From Tannerellaceae bacterium (GTDB lineage: Bacteria; Bacteroidota; Bacteroidia; Bacteroidales; Tannerellaceae): 46,734 bases of DNA. The stretch is taken from positions 1-46,734 of the forward strand of contig JAIRPK010000024.1 of the NCBI GenBank assembly GCA_031257015.1. The letters run 5' to 3'. A model generated the notes under the pieces. That model saw only the letters and a list, made by a program, of their open reading frames with translations. It was not told the origin of the DNA and did not search any database. Numbering within the stretch: position 1 is the first letter of the stretch; each line of letters opens with the position of its first letter. The position numbers were made by a program, and so were the translations under genes. This document shows positions 33,770 to 41,842 of the stretch, piece after piece.

Positions 33770-34099
33770 ATGGACATTGAAAAAATTAAATCACAGATGA
33801 AAAAGGGGATTCTGGAATATTGCATCCTGTTGCTGTTGAAGGAAGAAACTGCTTATGCCTCAGACCTAATACAAAAGTTGCAAGAGGCTAAGCTAATCGT
33901 CGTCGAAGGCACGCTTTATCCCTTATTGACAAGACTAAAAAACAGCAATTTGCTGGAATATTGCTGGAAAGAATCGACTCTAGGATCGTCTCGGAAGTAC
34001 TATAAACTTACGGAGAAAGGCGAAGCATTCCTTGGCGAGCTTAATAACTCGTGGCTGGAACTATGCGAAACTATTGAACACATCAAAAAACAGAATTAA
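33770..34099 (+). CDS. PadR family transcriptional regulator
   Basis: The 109-residue protein is a minimal PadR winged-helix regulator. The N-terminal MKKGILEYCILLLLKEETAYASDLIQKL leads into the recognition-wing region EGTLYPLLTRLKNSNLLEY and KYYKLTEKG, followed by a short C-terminal dimerisation helix. Short PadR proteins act as dimeric repressors, often of the gene next door. Here pspC starts 11 bp downstream, so PadR probably controls this membrane-stress operon. The inducer is unknown. Confidence 0.92.
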   Translation: MDIEKIKSQMKKGILEYCILLLLKEETAYASDLIQKLQEAKLIVVEGTLYPLLTRLKNSNLLEYCWKESTLGSSRKYYKLTEKGEAFLGELNNSWLELCETIEHIKKQN

Positions 34100-34110
34100 A
34101 GCATATCAAA

Positions 34111-35193
34111 ATGAAAAAGACACTTACGGTTAATCTTGGCGGCAGCGTTTTCCATATTGACGAAGACGCATACTTGCTACTGGAAAAATACTTGTCCAAT
34201 CTTCGTATCCACTTCGAGAAAGAAGACGGTGGCGAGGAAACTCTCGGAGATATGGAACAACGCATATCGGAAATATTCAGCGAAAAAAATCGTGCCGGAT
34301 TTAATGTAATCACCATTGAGGATGTCGAAAACATTATCCAACGTATGGGAAAAGTCGAAGATTTATTTGAAAACGACTTCCGGACGAATAAGAAAAGCAG
34401 TCGTGAGGAACGCTCGCAATCCTCCCACGGCGGAGAGCGCATCGGTCGAAAGTTCTTCCGTAATCCTGACGACAAGATGCTCGGTGGCGTTTGCGGCGGT
34501 TTGGCTGCATTCATGGGCTGGGATCCGACGGCGGTGAGATTGTTGACTTTTCTGCTGGCTTGTTTCGGTGGAGTGGTGGTATTCATCTATCTTGTTTTAT
34601 GGCTGATTGTTCCGTTGGCACAAACAGCGGCAGAGCGGTTACAAATGTGTGGCGAAAGCGTCACGATTGAAAATATCGGCAAAACAGTAACCGATGGCTT
34701 TGAGCGATTTTCGCATCAGGTTAATGAATATGTCAACTCGGATAAACCACGCACTATGCTACAAAAATTTGCAGACATCATTGTTGGGATTCTTGGCGCA
34801 TTGCTAAAAGTCGCGGCGGTATTCCTCGGTATTATCCTGCTGCCAGCATTGGTTGGGATATTGCTGGCTTTTGTATGCGTCGTCATTGGACTGATTTTCG
34901 GCGGAGTCGGCGGAATTGTGTCTTTTCTAGGCTGGCTGTTGCCTTCAATGGACTGGAATATTATCAGCAGTGTCTCACCATTTGAGATGAGCATCGGCGG
35001 CATATCGCTTATAATGCTGTTCGCCATTCCGTTGCTAACCATGATATACGGACTGTTGTGCGGAATATTTAAATATAAGCCGCTGGCAAACGAGCTAAAA
35101 TGGCTGCTGGTTATTCTTTGGCTTATGGCTTTCGTCTGCATCATTTATTGCTCCGTTTCCCACGGTTGGTGGCGCCACCACTGGATGATATGA
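34111..35193 (+). CDS. PspC domain membrane protein
   Basis: The 360-residue protein has a soluble N-terminal domain (1-100, beginning KKTLTVNLGGSVFHIDEDA), then a PspC domain (about 110-170: NPDDKMLGGVCGGLAAFMGWDP followed by a hydrophobic helix), and several further membrane segments to the C-terminus. PspC proteins sense or relieve inner-membrane stress in the phage-shock response. The PadR-PspC pair with this N-terminal extension is a recurring Bacteroidota arrangement. The last residues are WWRHHWMI. No PspA or PspB is nearby. Confidence 0.9.
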   Translation: MKKTLTVNLGGSVFHIDEDAYLLLEKYLSNLRIHFEKEDGGEETLGDMEQRISEIFSEKNRAGFNVITIEDVENIIQRMGKVEDLFENDFRTNKKSSREERSQSSHGGERIGRKFFRNPDDKMLGGVCGGLAAFMGWDPTAVRLLTFLLACFGGVVVFIYLVLWLIVPLAQTAAERLQMCGESVTIENIGKTVTDGFERFSHQVNEYVNSDKPRTMLQKFADIIVGILGALLKVAAVFLGIILLPALVGILLAFVCVVIGLIFGGVGGIVSFLGWLLPSMDWNIISSVSPFEMSIGGISLIMLFAIPLLTMIYGLLCGIFKYKPLANELKWLLVILWLMAFVCIIYCSVSHGWWRHHWMI

Positions 35194-35286
35194 TTCCACC
35201 AAGCAATAACTAAGAGAGGCGGCTTCAAAAAAAGTGCTTTTTTCTTCTGCCACAAGCCACGAAAAAATCTAATTTTAAAAGTACCC

Positions 35287-35379
35287 ATAAATTAATCCAT
35301 GTTTGCGGAATAAATTAAGTCCGTAAATGTGGATTATTTGTTTTGTGAACATGGAATAAATTATCTCATGAAGGTAGGA
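35287..35379. repeat. Array H: four degenerate tandem units of about 23 bp
   Basis: Units at 35287 (23 bp), 35310 (24), 35334 (22) and 35356 (24) share the opening ATAAATTA (weaker in the third) and the ending TGYGGA, TGTGGA, CATGGA or GTAGGA. The first two units together form a 16-bp stem (35294-35309 with 35320-35335) if G-T wobbles are allowed. It lies between pspC and the tryptophanase-like gene, 32 bp before the -33 element. It is the least regular of the arrays. Confidence 0.6.
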
Positions 35380-35410
35380 TACTAACTGCCTTTGTCTATC
35401 ATTTCATAAG

Positions 35411-35442
35411 TTGACAATTCTCAATTCTTTTTCGTAGTTTTG
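35411..35442 (+). promoter_or_regulatory. Promoter of the tryptophanase-like gene
   Basis: TTG at 35411-35413 (in GTTGACA) is followed after 21 bp by TAGTTTTG at 35435-35442. This fits the Bacteroidota -33/-7 layout. The ATG at 35499 is 56 bp downstream. Confidence 0.6.
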
Positions 35443-35498
35443 CCGCCGTTTGTATATGATTATAAACATTAATCCGAATAATAAAGATATAAGCTATA

Positions 35499-36968
35499 AT
35501 GAAAGAAAACAACAAATCAGTCAAGATTAAATTTTTTAAAGGCGAAAATATTCCTTTGGAATTACACAAAACGCGAGTGGTGCAGAAGTTGAACCTTGTG
35601 CCGGTTGAACGTCGGTTGCAAGCTCTGTACGAGGGAGGTTTTAATACGTTCAGGCTTACGACGAACGATGTGTTCCTTGACATGCTGACGGATAGTGGAA
35701 CGAATGCAATGAGCGACCGACAGGTGGCGGCAATGATGTATGCAGATGATGCTTATGCGGGTTCACAGAGCTTTGCGCGGTTGCATACTGCTGTACGGGA
35801 TGTGTTAAAGAAAGAATATCTTTTACCGGTTCATCAAGGGCGGGCTGCGGAGAATATTCTTGCCAATGCATATATAAAGAAGAAAGGTGATTTGATCCCG
35901 ATGAACTATCATTTCACGACGGCGCTTGCGCATATTACACAATATGGCGGTCGTATTGTAGAGTTGCTTTATGATGAGGCGTATAACATTTCCTCTAGCC
36001 ATCCTTTTAAAGGAAATATGAACACGGAGAAGTTGGAGCGTGTGATTTGTGAAACTGGAGTAGAGAATATTCCGTTTATCCGCCTTGAAGCTTCAACTAA
36101 TCTGATAGGCGGGCAACCTTTTTCTGTACAAAACATGAGAGAGGTTCGACGGATCGCGGATAAATATGGTATCCGCGTTGTGTTGGACGCAAGTCTTTTG
36201 GGCGAGAACGCCTATTTGGTTTTGAAGCGAGAGCCGGAGTTTGCCGGTTCCAGCATGGGAGAGGTCATTTCAATAATGACCGGCTTGGCAGACATCGTTT
36301 ATTTTTCTGCGCGTAAACTTAGTTCCTCTCGCGGTGGCGGGATATGTACAAACAAGCTGGAGATTTACCGTGAATTGGAAGCGCTTGTTCCATTGTTTGA
36401 AGGCTTTTTGACTTACGGCGGCATATCTGTTCGCGAAATTGAGGCAATGGCTGTAGGAATGTATGAAACGTTGGATGAAACAATGATATGTCAAAGCCCG
36501 CAGTTCATCGCTTATTTGGTCAATAGCCTCGCAAATGAGGGAGTACCGATGGTAACGCCTCCAGGAGTGTTGGGAGCGCATGTCGATGCAATGCGTTTTT
36601 GCTCGCATATTCCACAGTCACAATATCCGGCAGGCTCGTTGGCCGCTGCTTTCTTCCTGGTGTCCGGCGTGCGGGGGATGGAACGTGGCTCAATTTCCAA
36701 CCAGCGCGACGAAGAGGGCAATGAAACATTTGCGGACATGGAGCTGCTTCGCCTTGCTGTTCCAAGGCGCGTTTTCACTCTGTCGCAGATTAAATATGTT
36801 ATCGACCGATTGAGCTGGCTGTACGAAAATCGACAATTGATCAGCGGACTTCGTTTTGTATATGAACCGCCAGTGTTGCGGTTCTTCATGGGCGGACTGG
36901 AACCTGTTTCAGACTGGCCGCAGAAATTGATGAAGAAATTTCGGGAAGATTTCGGGGATAGCCTCTGA
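35499..36968 (+). CDS. Beta-eliminating PLP lyase, tryptophanase/tyrosine phenol-lyase family
   Basis: The 489-residue protein belongs to the fold-type I family of TnaA and tyrosine phenol-lyase, which split tryptophan or tyrosine to indole or phenol plus pyruvate and ammonia. Family hallmarks are LTDSGTNAMSDRQVAAMM (near 63), DDAYAGSQSFARL, PVHQGRAAENIL (near 110), PMNYHFTTALAH, and LDASLLGENAY before the PLP lysine. Lys273 lies in YFSARKLSSSRGGGICTNK. In E. coli TnaA and in TPL this segment reads SAKKD or SGKKD, so this enzyme is from a divergent branch and the substrate should not be assumed. It is monocistronic, with its own promoter and terminator. Confidence 0.85.
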   Translation: MKENNKSVKIKFFKGENIPLELHKTRVVQKLNLVPVERRLQALYEGGFNTFRLTTNDVFLDMLTDSGTNAMSDRQVAAMMYADDAYAGSQSFARLHTAVRDVLKKEYLLPVHQGRAAENILANAYIKKKGDLIPMNYHFTTALAHITQYGGRIVELLYDEAYNISSSHPFKGNMNTEKLERVICETGVENIPFIRLEASTNLIGGQPFSVQNMREVRRIADKYGIRVVLDASLLGENAYLVLKREPEFAGSSMGEVISIMTGLADIVYFSARKLSSSRGGGICTNKLEIYRELEALVPLFEGFLTYGGISVREIEAMAVGMYETLDETMICQSPQFIAYLVNSLANEGVPMVTPPGVLGAHVDAMRFCSHIPQSQYPAGSLAAAFFLVSGVRGMERGSISNQRDEEGNETFADMELLRLAVPRRVFTLSQIKYVIDRLSWLYENRQLISGLRFVYEPPVLRFFMGGLEPVSDWPQKLMKKFREDFGDSL

Positions 36969-36987
36969 TGTTTTGTGGGAATCATTT

Positions 36988-37026
36988 AAAATGGGCTTTG
37001 TGCAAATATATGGCAAAGCCCATTTT
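36988..37026 (+). terminator. Intrinsic terminator of the tryptophanase-like gene
   Basis: AAAATGGGCTTTG (36988-37000) pairs perfectly with CAAAGCCCATTTT (37014-37026), with a 13-nt loop. T-rich sequence follows, and the mirrored A-tract also allows minus-strand termination. Confidence 0.8.
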
Positions 37027-37140
37027 CATTTTATATATATTGCTGCTCGCAAAGCCTCTTTCCGGTTTCTGTTCTGAGAGTTTTATGTAATAATGCTCAA
37101 TCCCCTTCCTTATTTCAATATTTTTGCAAAAAGAAAAGTG

Positions 37141-37326
37141 TTACAACAAATTCTGTCCGATAGAGTTTGACGAATCCAACAACTGTAAACTGATTGCATG
37201 TCTATTGTCCATAAGGCATATATCCTTAATCTTTGTTACATCCTGCGACGTTATGGCTTTACAAGAGCAAACAAGAAATGAGAAGCCGAAAACTAGAATG
37301 ATTTCCCTAAATTTGTCTCGATACAA
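37141..37326 (-). pseudogene. Lipoprotein-like small ORF without ATG, possible remnant
   Basis: On the minus strand 61 codons begin with TTG and read IILVFGFSFLVCSCKAITSQ near the N-terminus, resembling a lipoprotein signal with a Cys at its end. There is no in-frame ATG, and the start falls within the nitroreductase promoter region. It may be a small lipoprotein with an unusual start, a decayed gene or chance. No homologue is recognised. Confidence 0.2.
37308..37315 (+). promoter_or_regulatory. Putative -7 box (TAAATTTG) for the nitroreductase operon
   Basis: TAAATTTG matches TAnnTTTG and lies 47 bp before the ATG at 37363. A second box, TATTTTTG at 37119-37126, is farther upstream and less likely. 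Confidence 0.5.
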
Positions 37327-37362
37327 AAGTTTTTAATTATTAATTCACTAACATTTTCAATT

Positions 37363-38001
37363 ATGAGAAAAAAGTATTTGCTATTGCTCTCCCTTGCCGT
37401 AGCCGTCATGGCAGGTGCGCAAGAACTTAAAACCATTAAACTCGAAGCGCCCGACAAAAGCGGCGGCATACCGGTATTCAAAGCCTTTGCCGAACGTAAA
37501 TCCTCACGCGAATTTGCCGAGGGTTCGCTGAAATCCAAAGACTTGAGCACTCTCCTTTGGGCAGCCAACGGAATCAACCGTCCCGACGGCAAGCGCACAG
37601 CTCCTTCGGCAATTGACAAACGCGATGTGGACATTTACGCTCTCATGTCGGAGGGGGCTTATGTTTACGACCCCAAGGCACATGCCTTAAATCCTGTTGC
37701 CGCTGGTGATTATCGTGCATCTGTTTCCGGCGGACAGGAGTTTACCAAGGCGGCGCCGCTGATTCTCGTGCTCGTCTCTGACCTGACCCGTTTTAACGCA
37801 AGTCCTGACGATGGCACGAAGCTGGTCGGAGCGCTTGACATCGGCATTGTATCGCAAAACATCAGTATTGCCTGCGCAGGATTGGGGTTGGCAACCGTGC
37901 CTCGCGGAACGATGAATCAGGCCGAACTTCGCGCTGCTTTGAAACTGAAGGATACTCATTATTTGGGGCTTAACCATCCGGTTGGGAATATGAAAAAGTA
38001 A
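37363..38001 (+). CDS. Exported nitroreductase-family protein
   Basis: The 212-residue protein starts with a signal peptide (MRKKYLLLLSLAVAVMAGAQE) and then shows a compact nitroreductase fold. Visible blocks are ERKSSREFAEGSL (FMN-binding Arg-Ser-x-Arg-type start), LSTLLWAANGINR, TAPSAIDKRDVDIY, and GIVSQNISIACAGLGLATVPRG. The family uses FMN to reduce nitro compounds, quinones or thiazolines. Most members are cytoplasmic, so a signal peptide is notable; Bacteroidota do carry such exported SagB-like forms. It is coupled to the metallophosphoesterase gene 7 bp downstream. Substrate is unknown. Confidence 0.87.
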   Translation: MRKKYLLLLSLAVAVMAGAQELKTIKLEAPDKSGGIPVFKAFAERKSSREFAEGSLKSKDLSTLLWAANGINRPDGKRTAPSAIDKRDVDIYALMSEGAYVYDPKAHALNPVAAGDYRASVSGGQEFTKAAPLILVLVSDLTRFNASPDDGTKLVGALDIGIVSQNISIACAGLGLATVPRGTMNQAELRAALKLKDTHYLGLNHPVGNMKK

Positions 38002-38008
38002 TACACGA

Positions 38009-39139
38009 GTGAAGGTCTTCCTTGCATCTGTTTTCGCACAGCTGTTTCTAAACCCATACGTGTTTTTAAGAGGCTGGCAGGCAATTCCGCCAAAGAATAT
38101 TTGGCGGATTCCTTTTATTCTCTTCTTTTCTCTTGAGTTGCTGGTCTTTTTTACCGGATATTTCTTTTACATCTCCCTGCCTGACGAAATAATGGTATAT
38201 ATATATAATGTATGCGGCGCATGGTATATTTCATTGCTCTATATAACAATGACGCTACTGGGCATTGAAATTATACGTTTTTCTCATCGCATTTGGCATT
38301 GGTTCCCTTCATGCGTGCTTCGCCATTGGAAGAAAGTTAAACTGATGATGTTCTTCGCCGTAGTCATTTTCATAATCATCCTCATGATGAACGCCTATAA
38401 TACGGTCATGAATCCTATCGTGAGACATGTGTATATTAACGTGCCCGACAAAAGCGAAATCAATCGGCACGACAGCCTCAACATCGTCCTGATGAGCGAT
38501 GTGCACATAGGAGAAATCATAACAAAAGATCTTGTTCGTCGATACGTATCCATGAGCAACAGCCTCAATCCGGACATTGTCCTCCTAGCCGGCGATATTC
38601 TTGACTACGACCTTCATTCAGCTCAAAAGTATCATTTTGACAGTGTGCTGATGCAGCTCCATGCGCCTCTCGGCGTATATGCTGTGAATGGCAATCATGA
38701 ATACCGGGCTAACCGTTTCTCTAAATGGAATTGGATACGCCAATGCGGAATAAAGCTTCTGATCGACAGCGTTGCTCTCATTGACAGCTCCTTCTACCTC
38801 GTCGGACGAGACGACTATGTAAATGAAAATCGCCAACCCATCCAGGCTCTTATTAAAAACCTGGATAGAGGCAGGCCAACGATTATGCTCGATCATCAAC
38901 CTCGCTCTTTTGTTGAAGCCTCAATGAACGGCATCGACCTCACTCTTTGCGGACATACGCACTACGGGCAGTTTTGGCCTTACTCTCTCATCATGCACTT
39001 AATATACAAATGTCCATACGGATATTATCGTCGAGGGCATTCTCAATTTTACATTTCTTCCGGCATTGGTATAGCTGGTCCACCATATCGCGTAGGGACA
39101 GTTTCAGAAATGGTCATGCTTCACATTCGCTTCCTGTAA
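38009..39139 (+). CDS. Membrane-anchored metallophosphoesterase
   Basis: The 376-residue protein begins with GTG at 38009, 7 bp after the nitroreductase stop. No better ATG precedes the first membrane segment. Hydrophobic segments lie at about 35-55, 72-90 and 113-128. A calcineurin-like phosphoesterase domain follows with the metal-binding motifs SDVHIG (163-168), AGDILD with Asp196, GNHE (228-231), and GHTH (315-318). The family removes phosphate from nucleotides, lipids or proteins; YkuE-like membrane members act on UDP-sugar or lipid phosphates. The catalytic domain probably faces the periplasm. The target is not known. It probably shares a transcript with the nitroreductase. Confidence 0.87.
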   Translation: MKVFLASVFAQLFLNPYVFLRGWQAIPPKNIWRIPFILFFSLELLVFFTGYFFYISLPDEIMVYIYNVCGAWYISLLYITMTLLGIEIIRFSHRIWHWFPSCVLRHWKKVKLMMFFAVVIFIIILMMNAYNTVMNPIVRHVYINVPDKSEINRHDSLNIVLMSDVHIGEIITKDLVRRYVSMSNSLNPDIVLLAGDILDYDLHSAQKYHFDSVLMQLHAPLGVYAVNGNHEYRANRFSKWNWIRQCGIKLLIDSVALIDSSFYLVGRDDYVNENRQPIQALIKNLDRGRPTIMLDHQPRSFVEASMNGIDLTLCGHTHYGQFWPYSLIMHLIYKCPYGYYRRGHSQFYISSGIGIAGPPYRVGTVSEMVMLHIRFL

Positions 39140-39250
39140 AAAAACGTGGCATAATCTTCGAGCACTTGATGCACTCTTTATGTATTCGGCAATAGTAACG
39201 CGAAAGACGCAAGTTGCATCGTTTCATCTAAAGAGCATTGCACTATATAC

Positions 39251-39280
39251 AAAAAAAAGAAGGAGTCCCTCTCTCCTTCT
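39251..39280 (-). terminator. Intrinsic terminator of tRNA-fMet
   Basis: AGAAGGAG (39258-39265) pairs with CTCCTTCT (39273-39280). Read on the minus strand the stem is followed by a run of T from 39258 down to 39251. It is about 60 bp downstream of the minus-strand tRNA. Confidence 0.75.
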
Positions 39281-39342
39281 CTTAATTTAACCTGTAGACA
39301 ATCTAACCGGTTTGCCTTTCTCTACAAAATTTTATTTGTGTG

Positions 39343-39414
<72 letters not shown>

Positions 39415-39623
39415 ATTTTATCAACCCCTTTCAGAATTGCGAAACAAAAGTATGTATTTATTTTCGATTATCCAAAGCCTTTGGTGAAGTTTCTCGCCAT
39501 ACTTTCGGATTTTATGTTTTTTTAGGAGAATCGCCTTTTAGGAGATGCGTTGTAATTCTTTGCCGTTATGCAGAGGCCTTTTCTTGCAAAGAGAGGGGAA
39601 AAGTTCCAGAGATTCCTGTAATA

Positions 39624-40232
39624 TTAATAACAGAGAAGTATCCCCTTCCCCTGACGAACTATCTCAAATGTGTCGCCCGTACAGTTAACAATCGTCGAGG
39701 GTTCAGTCGAACCGTAGCCACCGTCAATAATTATGTCCACCTCGTCCTTATATTTTTCGTATATCAGCTCAGGGTCGGTTATATATTCAATAATCTCGTC
39801 GTCATCATGGATGGACGTCGTCATGATTGGGTTTCCCAATTCCTGCACCAACATGCGGACAATGTTGTTGTCCGGAACACGTATGCCCACTTCCTTGCGG
39901 TTCTTGTAAATCTTGGGCAGTTCGCTCCCTGTCGGCAGAATGAAGGTGAAGGCTCCGGGCAGGTTTTTGCGCATCAACTTGAAAGCCGCATTATTCACCT
40001 TTGCGTACTCGCTTATGTTCGACAGGTCGTAGCATATTATGGAGAGGTTGTGCTTGCGGGATATGCCTTTGAACAGACATAGCTTTTCCACGGCACGAAC
40101 GTTCATGGCGTCGCAGCCAAGGGCATAAACTGTGTCGGTCGGGTAAATTACCGTTCCTCCGTCTCGCAGCGTGTTTACTACTCTGTCTATTGCCCGCCTG
40201 TTAGGATTCTCCGGGTATATTTTTATAAACAT
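39624..40232 (-). CDS. YciO/Sua5/YrdC-family protein (threonylcarbamoyladenylate synthase type)
   Basis: The 202-residue protein carries the YrdC fold signature: GGTVIYPTDTVYALGCDA near the N-terminus, KHNLSIICYDLSNISEYA, PGAFTFILP, and VGIRVPDNN. Family members make threonylcarbamoyl-AMP for the t6A37 modification of tRNAs. This length and sequence type (no C-terminal Sua5 domain) is closer to YciO, whose role is less certain, so the symbol is left open. It starts divergently, 62 bp from the exported 273-residue protein. A TAnnTTTG box ends only 4 bp before its ATG. Confidence 0.88.
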   Translation of the reverse strand: MFIKIYPENPNRRAIDRVVNTLRDGGTVIYPTDTVYALGCDAMNVRAVEKLCLFKGISRKHNLSIICYDLSNISEYAKVNNAAFKLMRKNLPGAFTFILPTGSELPKIYKNRKEVGIRVPDNNIVRMLVQELGNPIMTTSIHDDDEIIEYITDPELIYEKYKDEVDIIIDGGYGSTEPSTIVNCTGDTFEIVRQGKGILLCY

Positions 40233-40236
40233 GGTA

Positions 40237-40244
40237 CAAATATA
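40237..40244 (-). promoter_or_regulatory. Putative -7 box (TATATTTG) directly before the YciO-type gene
   Basis: On the minus strand TATATTTG matches TAnnTTTG and is followed by only 4 bp before the ATG at 40232. A start about 7 bp downstream of the box would give a leaderless or nearly leaderless mRNA. Confidence 0.4.
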
Positions 40245-40294
40245 AAACTTTTGGAAAAGTTTTATTATATTGCAGGCACGTTAATATAATAAAG

Positions 40295-41116
40295 ATGCAG
40301 ATGAAACGTGCCTTATTATTGATATTTCTTATCACCGGCGCAATTAATTTATGCGCCCAGCAGGATTTTACCGTCTTTTTTGATCGCTCCGGAAAAGCAA
40401 TTGCAATCCCCAAAGCCAACAAGTATGACTTTAATATTCCGGAGTACTCCCTGGGCAAGTACGCCAAGCTTGAGAGCAGTTCCGTAATTGATTCAGGTGC
40501 AGGAGATGATGCTCTGAACCCTGTTGCCACTTTGCCTGTTAATGTGCAGATACTCTCGTCGGCTTACCGACCTTACTTTAATCCTTTTATGCCCTTGATG
40601 AAGAAAAGCCTGCCGACTGCGTTCGACTTCCGCGAGATCTCTGTTATGCAGCTGAATGAGAAAATAGCGCTCGTCACTGTTGGAGAACGTGAAACATGGC
40701 CATTCCTCGCTGGGCAAACGTCTTTCGACGCAATGCTTGCATGGCAGCACGAGCGACTTAGCATTGCCGGTGGAGCATTCATCAGTAAATTCTACACTCC
40801 GTTCAATCTTTCTCCTGCACTGTCGGGAGGGGTTAATCTCGACCTGAAGTATGAGCTTGGCAACAGAGTTGCTCTCCGAGGCTGGGGGAAATATACTTTG
40901 TACGAGGGTAACGAGAGGATGAACCCTTATCTCTATTCGCTACCAATCTATAATTATTCCGGTGTTGGCGCCGCCGTTGAGTATATGTTCAGCGAGAGCT
41001 TCGGCATGGGCGGCGGTGTCGAATATCAGTTCAACTATCACAAGGGACGAATGGAACCGCGCCCCGTAATCTACCCTGTATTCAAGATCGGCAAGGTTAG
41101 TATTGGCGTTCGCTAA
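40295..41116 (+). CDS. Exported protein of unknown function, possibly a small outer-membrane protein
   Basis: The 273-residue protein begins with a signal peptide (MKRALLLIFLITGAINLCAQ, from the second Met at 40301, or from 40295). The middle part contains polar sequence and the motif LPTAFDFREISVMQLNEKIA. The C-terminal about 110 residues show alternating aromatic strands (GGVNLDLKYELGNRVALRG, YNYSGVGAAVEYMFSESFG) that resemble a small beta-barrel, ending in IGVR. It fits an outer-membrane location, but no family was recognised. It is monocistronic and convergent with lepB across array F. Confidence 0.75.
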   Translation: MQMKRALLLIFLITGAINLCAQQDFTVFFDRSGKAIAIPKANKYDFNIPEYSLGKYAKLESSSVIDSGAGDDALNPVATLPVNVQILSSAYRPYFNPFMPLMKKSLPTAFDFREISVMQLNEKIALVTVGERETWPFLAGQTSFDAMLAWQHERLSIAGGAFISKFYTPFNLSPALSGGVNLDLKYELGNRVALRGWGKYTLYEGNERMNPYLYSLPIYNYSGVGAAVEYMFSESFGMGGGVEYQFNYHKGRMEPRPVIYPVFKIGKVSIGVR

Positions 41117-41202
41117 GGCAATATGTCCGAAAGCCTCTCCGGAAAAGATGTCTCCCTTTTGTTTGGCTTTGCGATTCTTTCAAAATTATTGTTGATTCCC
41201 TT

Positions 41203-41580
41203 TTGATTCTCGGAGCATCATCGTTGATTCTCGGAGTATCACGTTTGACTCTCTGAGAGTCCCTTTTGATTCTCGGAGTATCACCGTTGATTCTCTGAGA
41301 GTATCATGTTGATTCTCGGAGTATCACGTTTGACTCTCTGAGAGTCACGTTTGATTCTCGGAGCATCACCGTTGATTCTCTGAGAGTATCATGTTGATTC
41401 TCGGAGTATCACGTTTGACTCTCTGAGAGTCCCTTTTGATTCTCGGAGTATCACCGTTGATTCTCGGAGCATCACGTTTGACGCTCGGAGTGTCTCTTGA
41501 AACACTCGAAGCGTCTCTTGAGATGTTCGGAGTGTCTCTTGAGACGTTCGGAGTGTCTCTTGAGATGTTCGGAGTGTCTC
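41203..41580. repeat. Array F: eighteen tandem units of about 21 bp with higher-order structure
   Basis: Units begin TTGA and run 19-22 bp from 41203 to 41580. Two types alternate: TTGATTCTCGGAGTATCAC (dyad GAT-T-CTC-G-GAG-T-ATC) and TTGACTCTCTGAGAGTC (perfect palindrome GACTCTC-T-GAGAGTC). Units 2-5, 6-9 and 10-13 form three near-identical tetramers of about 85 bp (41224-41308, 41309-41393, 41394-41477). The last four or five units are a different variant, TTGAGATGTTCGGAGTGTCTC. A final degenerate unit forms a small hairpin (41586-41598) with a T-tract. It lies between the convergent 40295 gene and lepB; the 260 bp between the array and lepB hold no other gene. Confidence 0.94.
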
Positions 41581-41842
41581 ACTTGAAGCTCGGAGCTTTT
41601 TTGAAATAGAAAATGCAAGCTCATTTTTTTCTGTTTTTGCCACAGAAGCTGTCAAAAGCATTTCTAGCAATAATTATGTTTTATGGCGGACAGCAATGAG
41701 TTTGTCATATCACCTGCCATATCTTTTATGAGAATAGCCGGTTTTCCCAGAACTCTGGGGCTGAAAATATTGACGTGAGTGTATGAAAATTACCTGGGTG
41801 AGAATTGTCGGAAGCAGGGTGCAGCGTTCCGGCAAGGATAGT

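Noticed and set aside
41389..41670. 93-codon Ser/Thr/Arg-rich minus-strand ORF in array F
   Set aside because: It translates the 21-bp repeat and has no homologue-like features.
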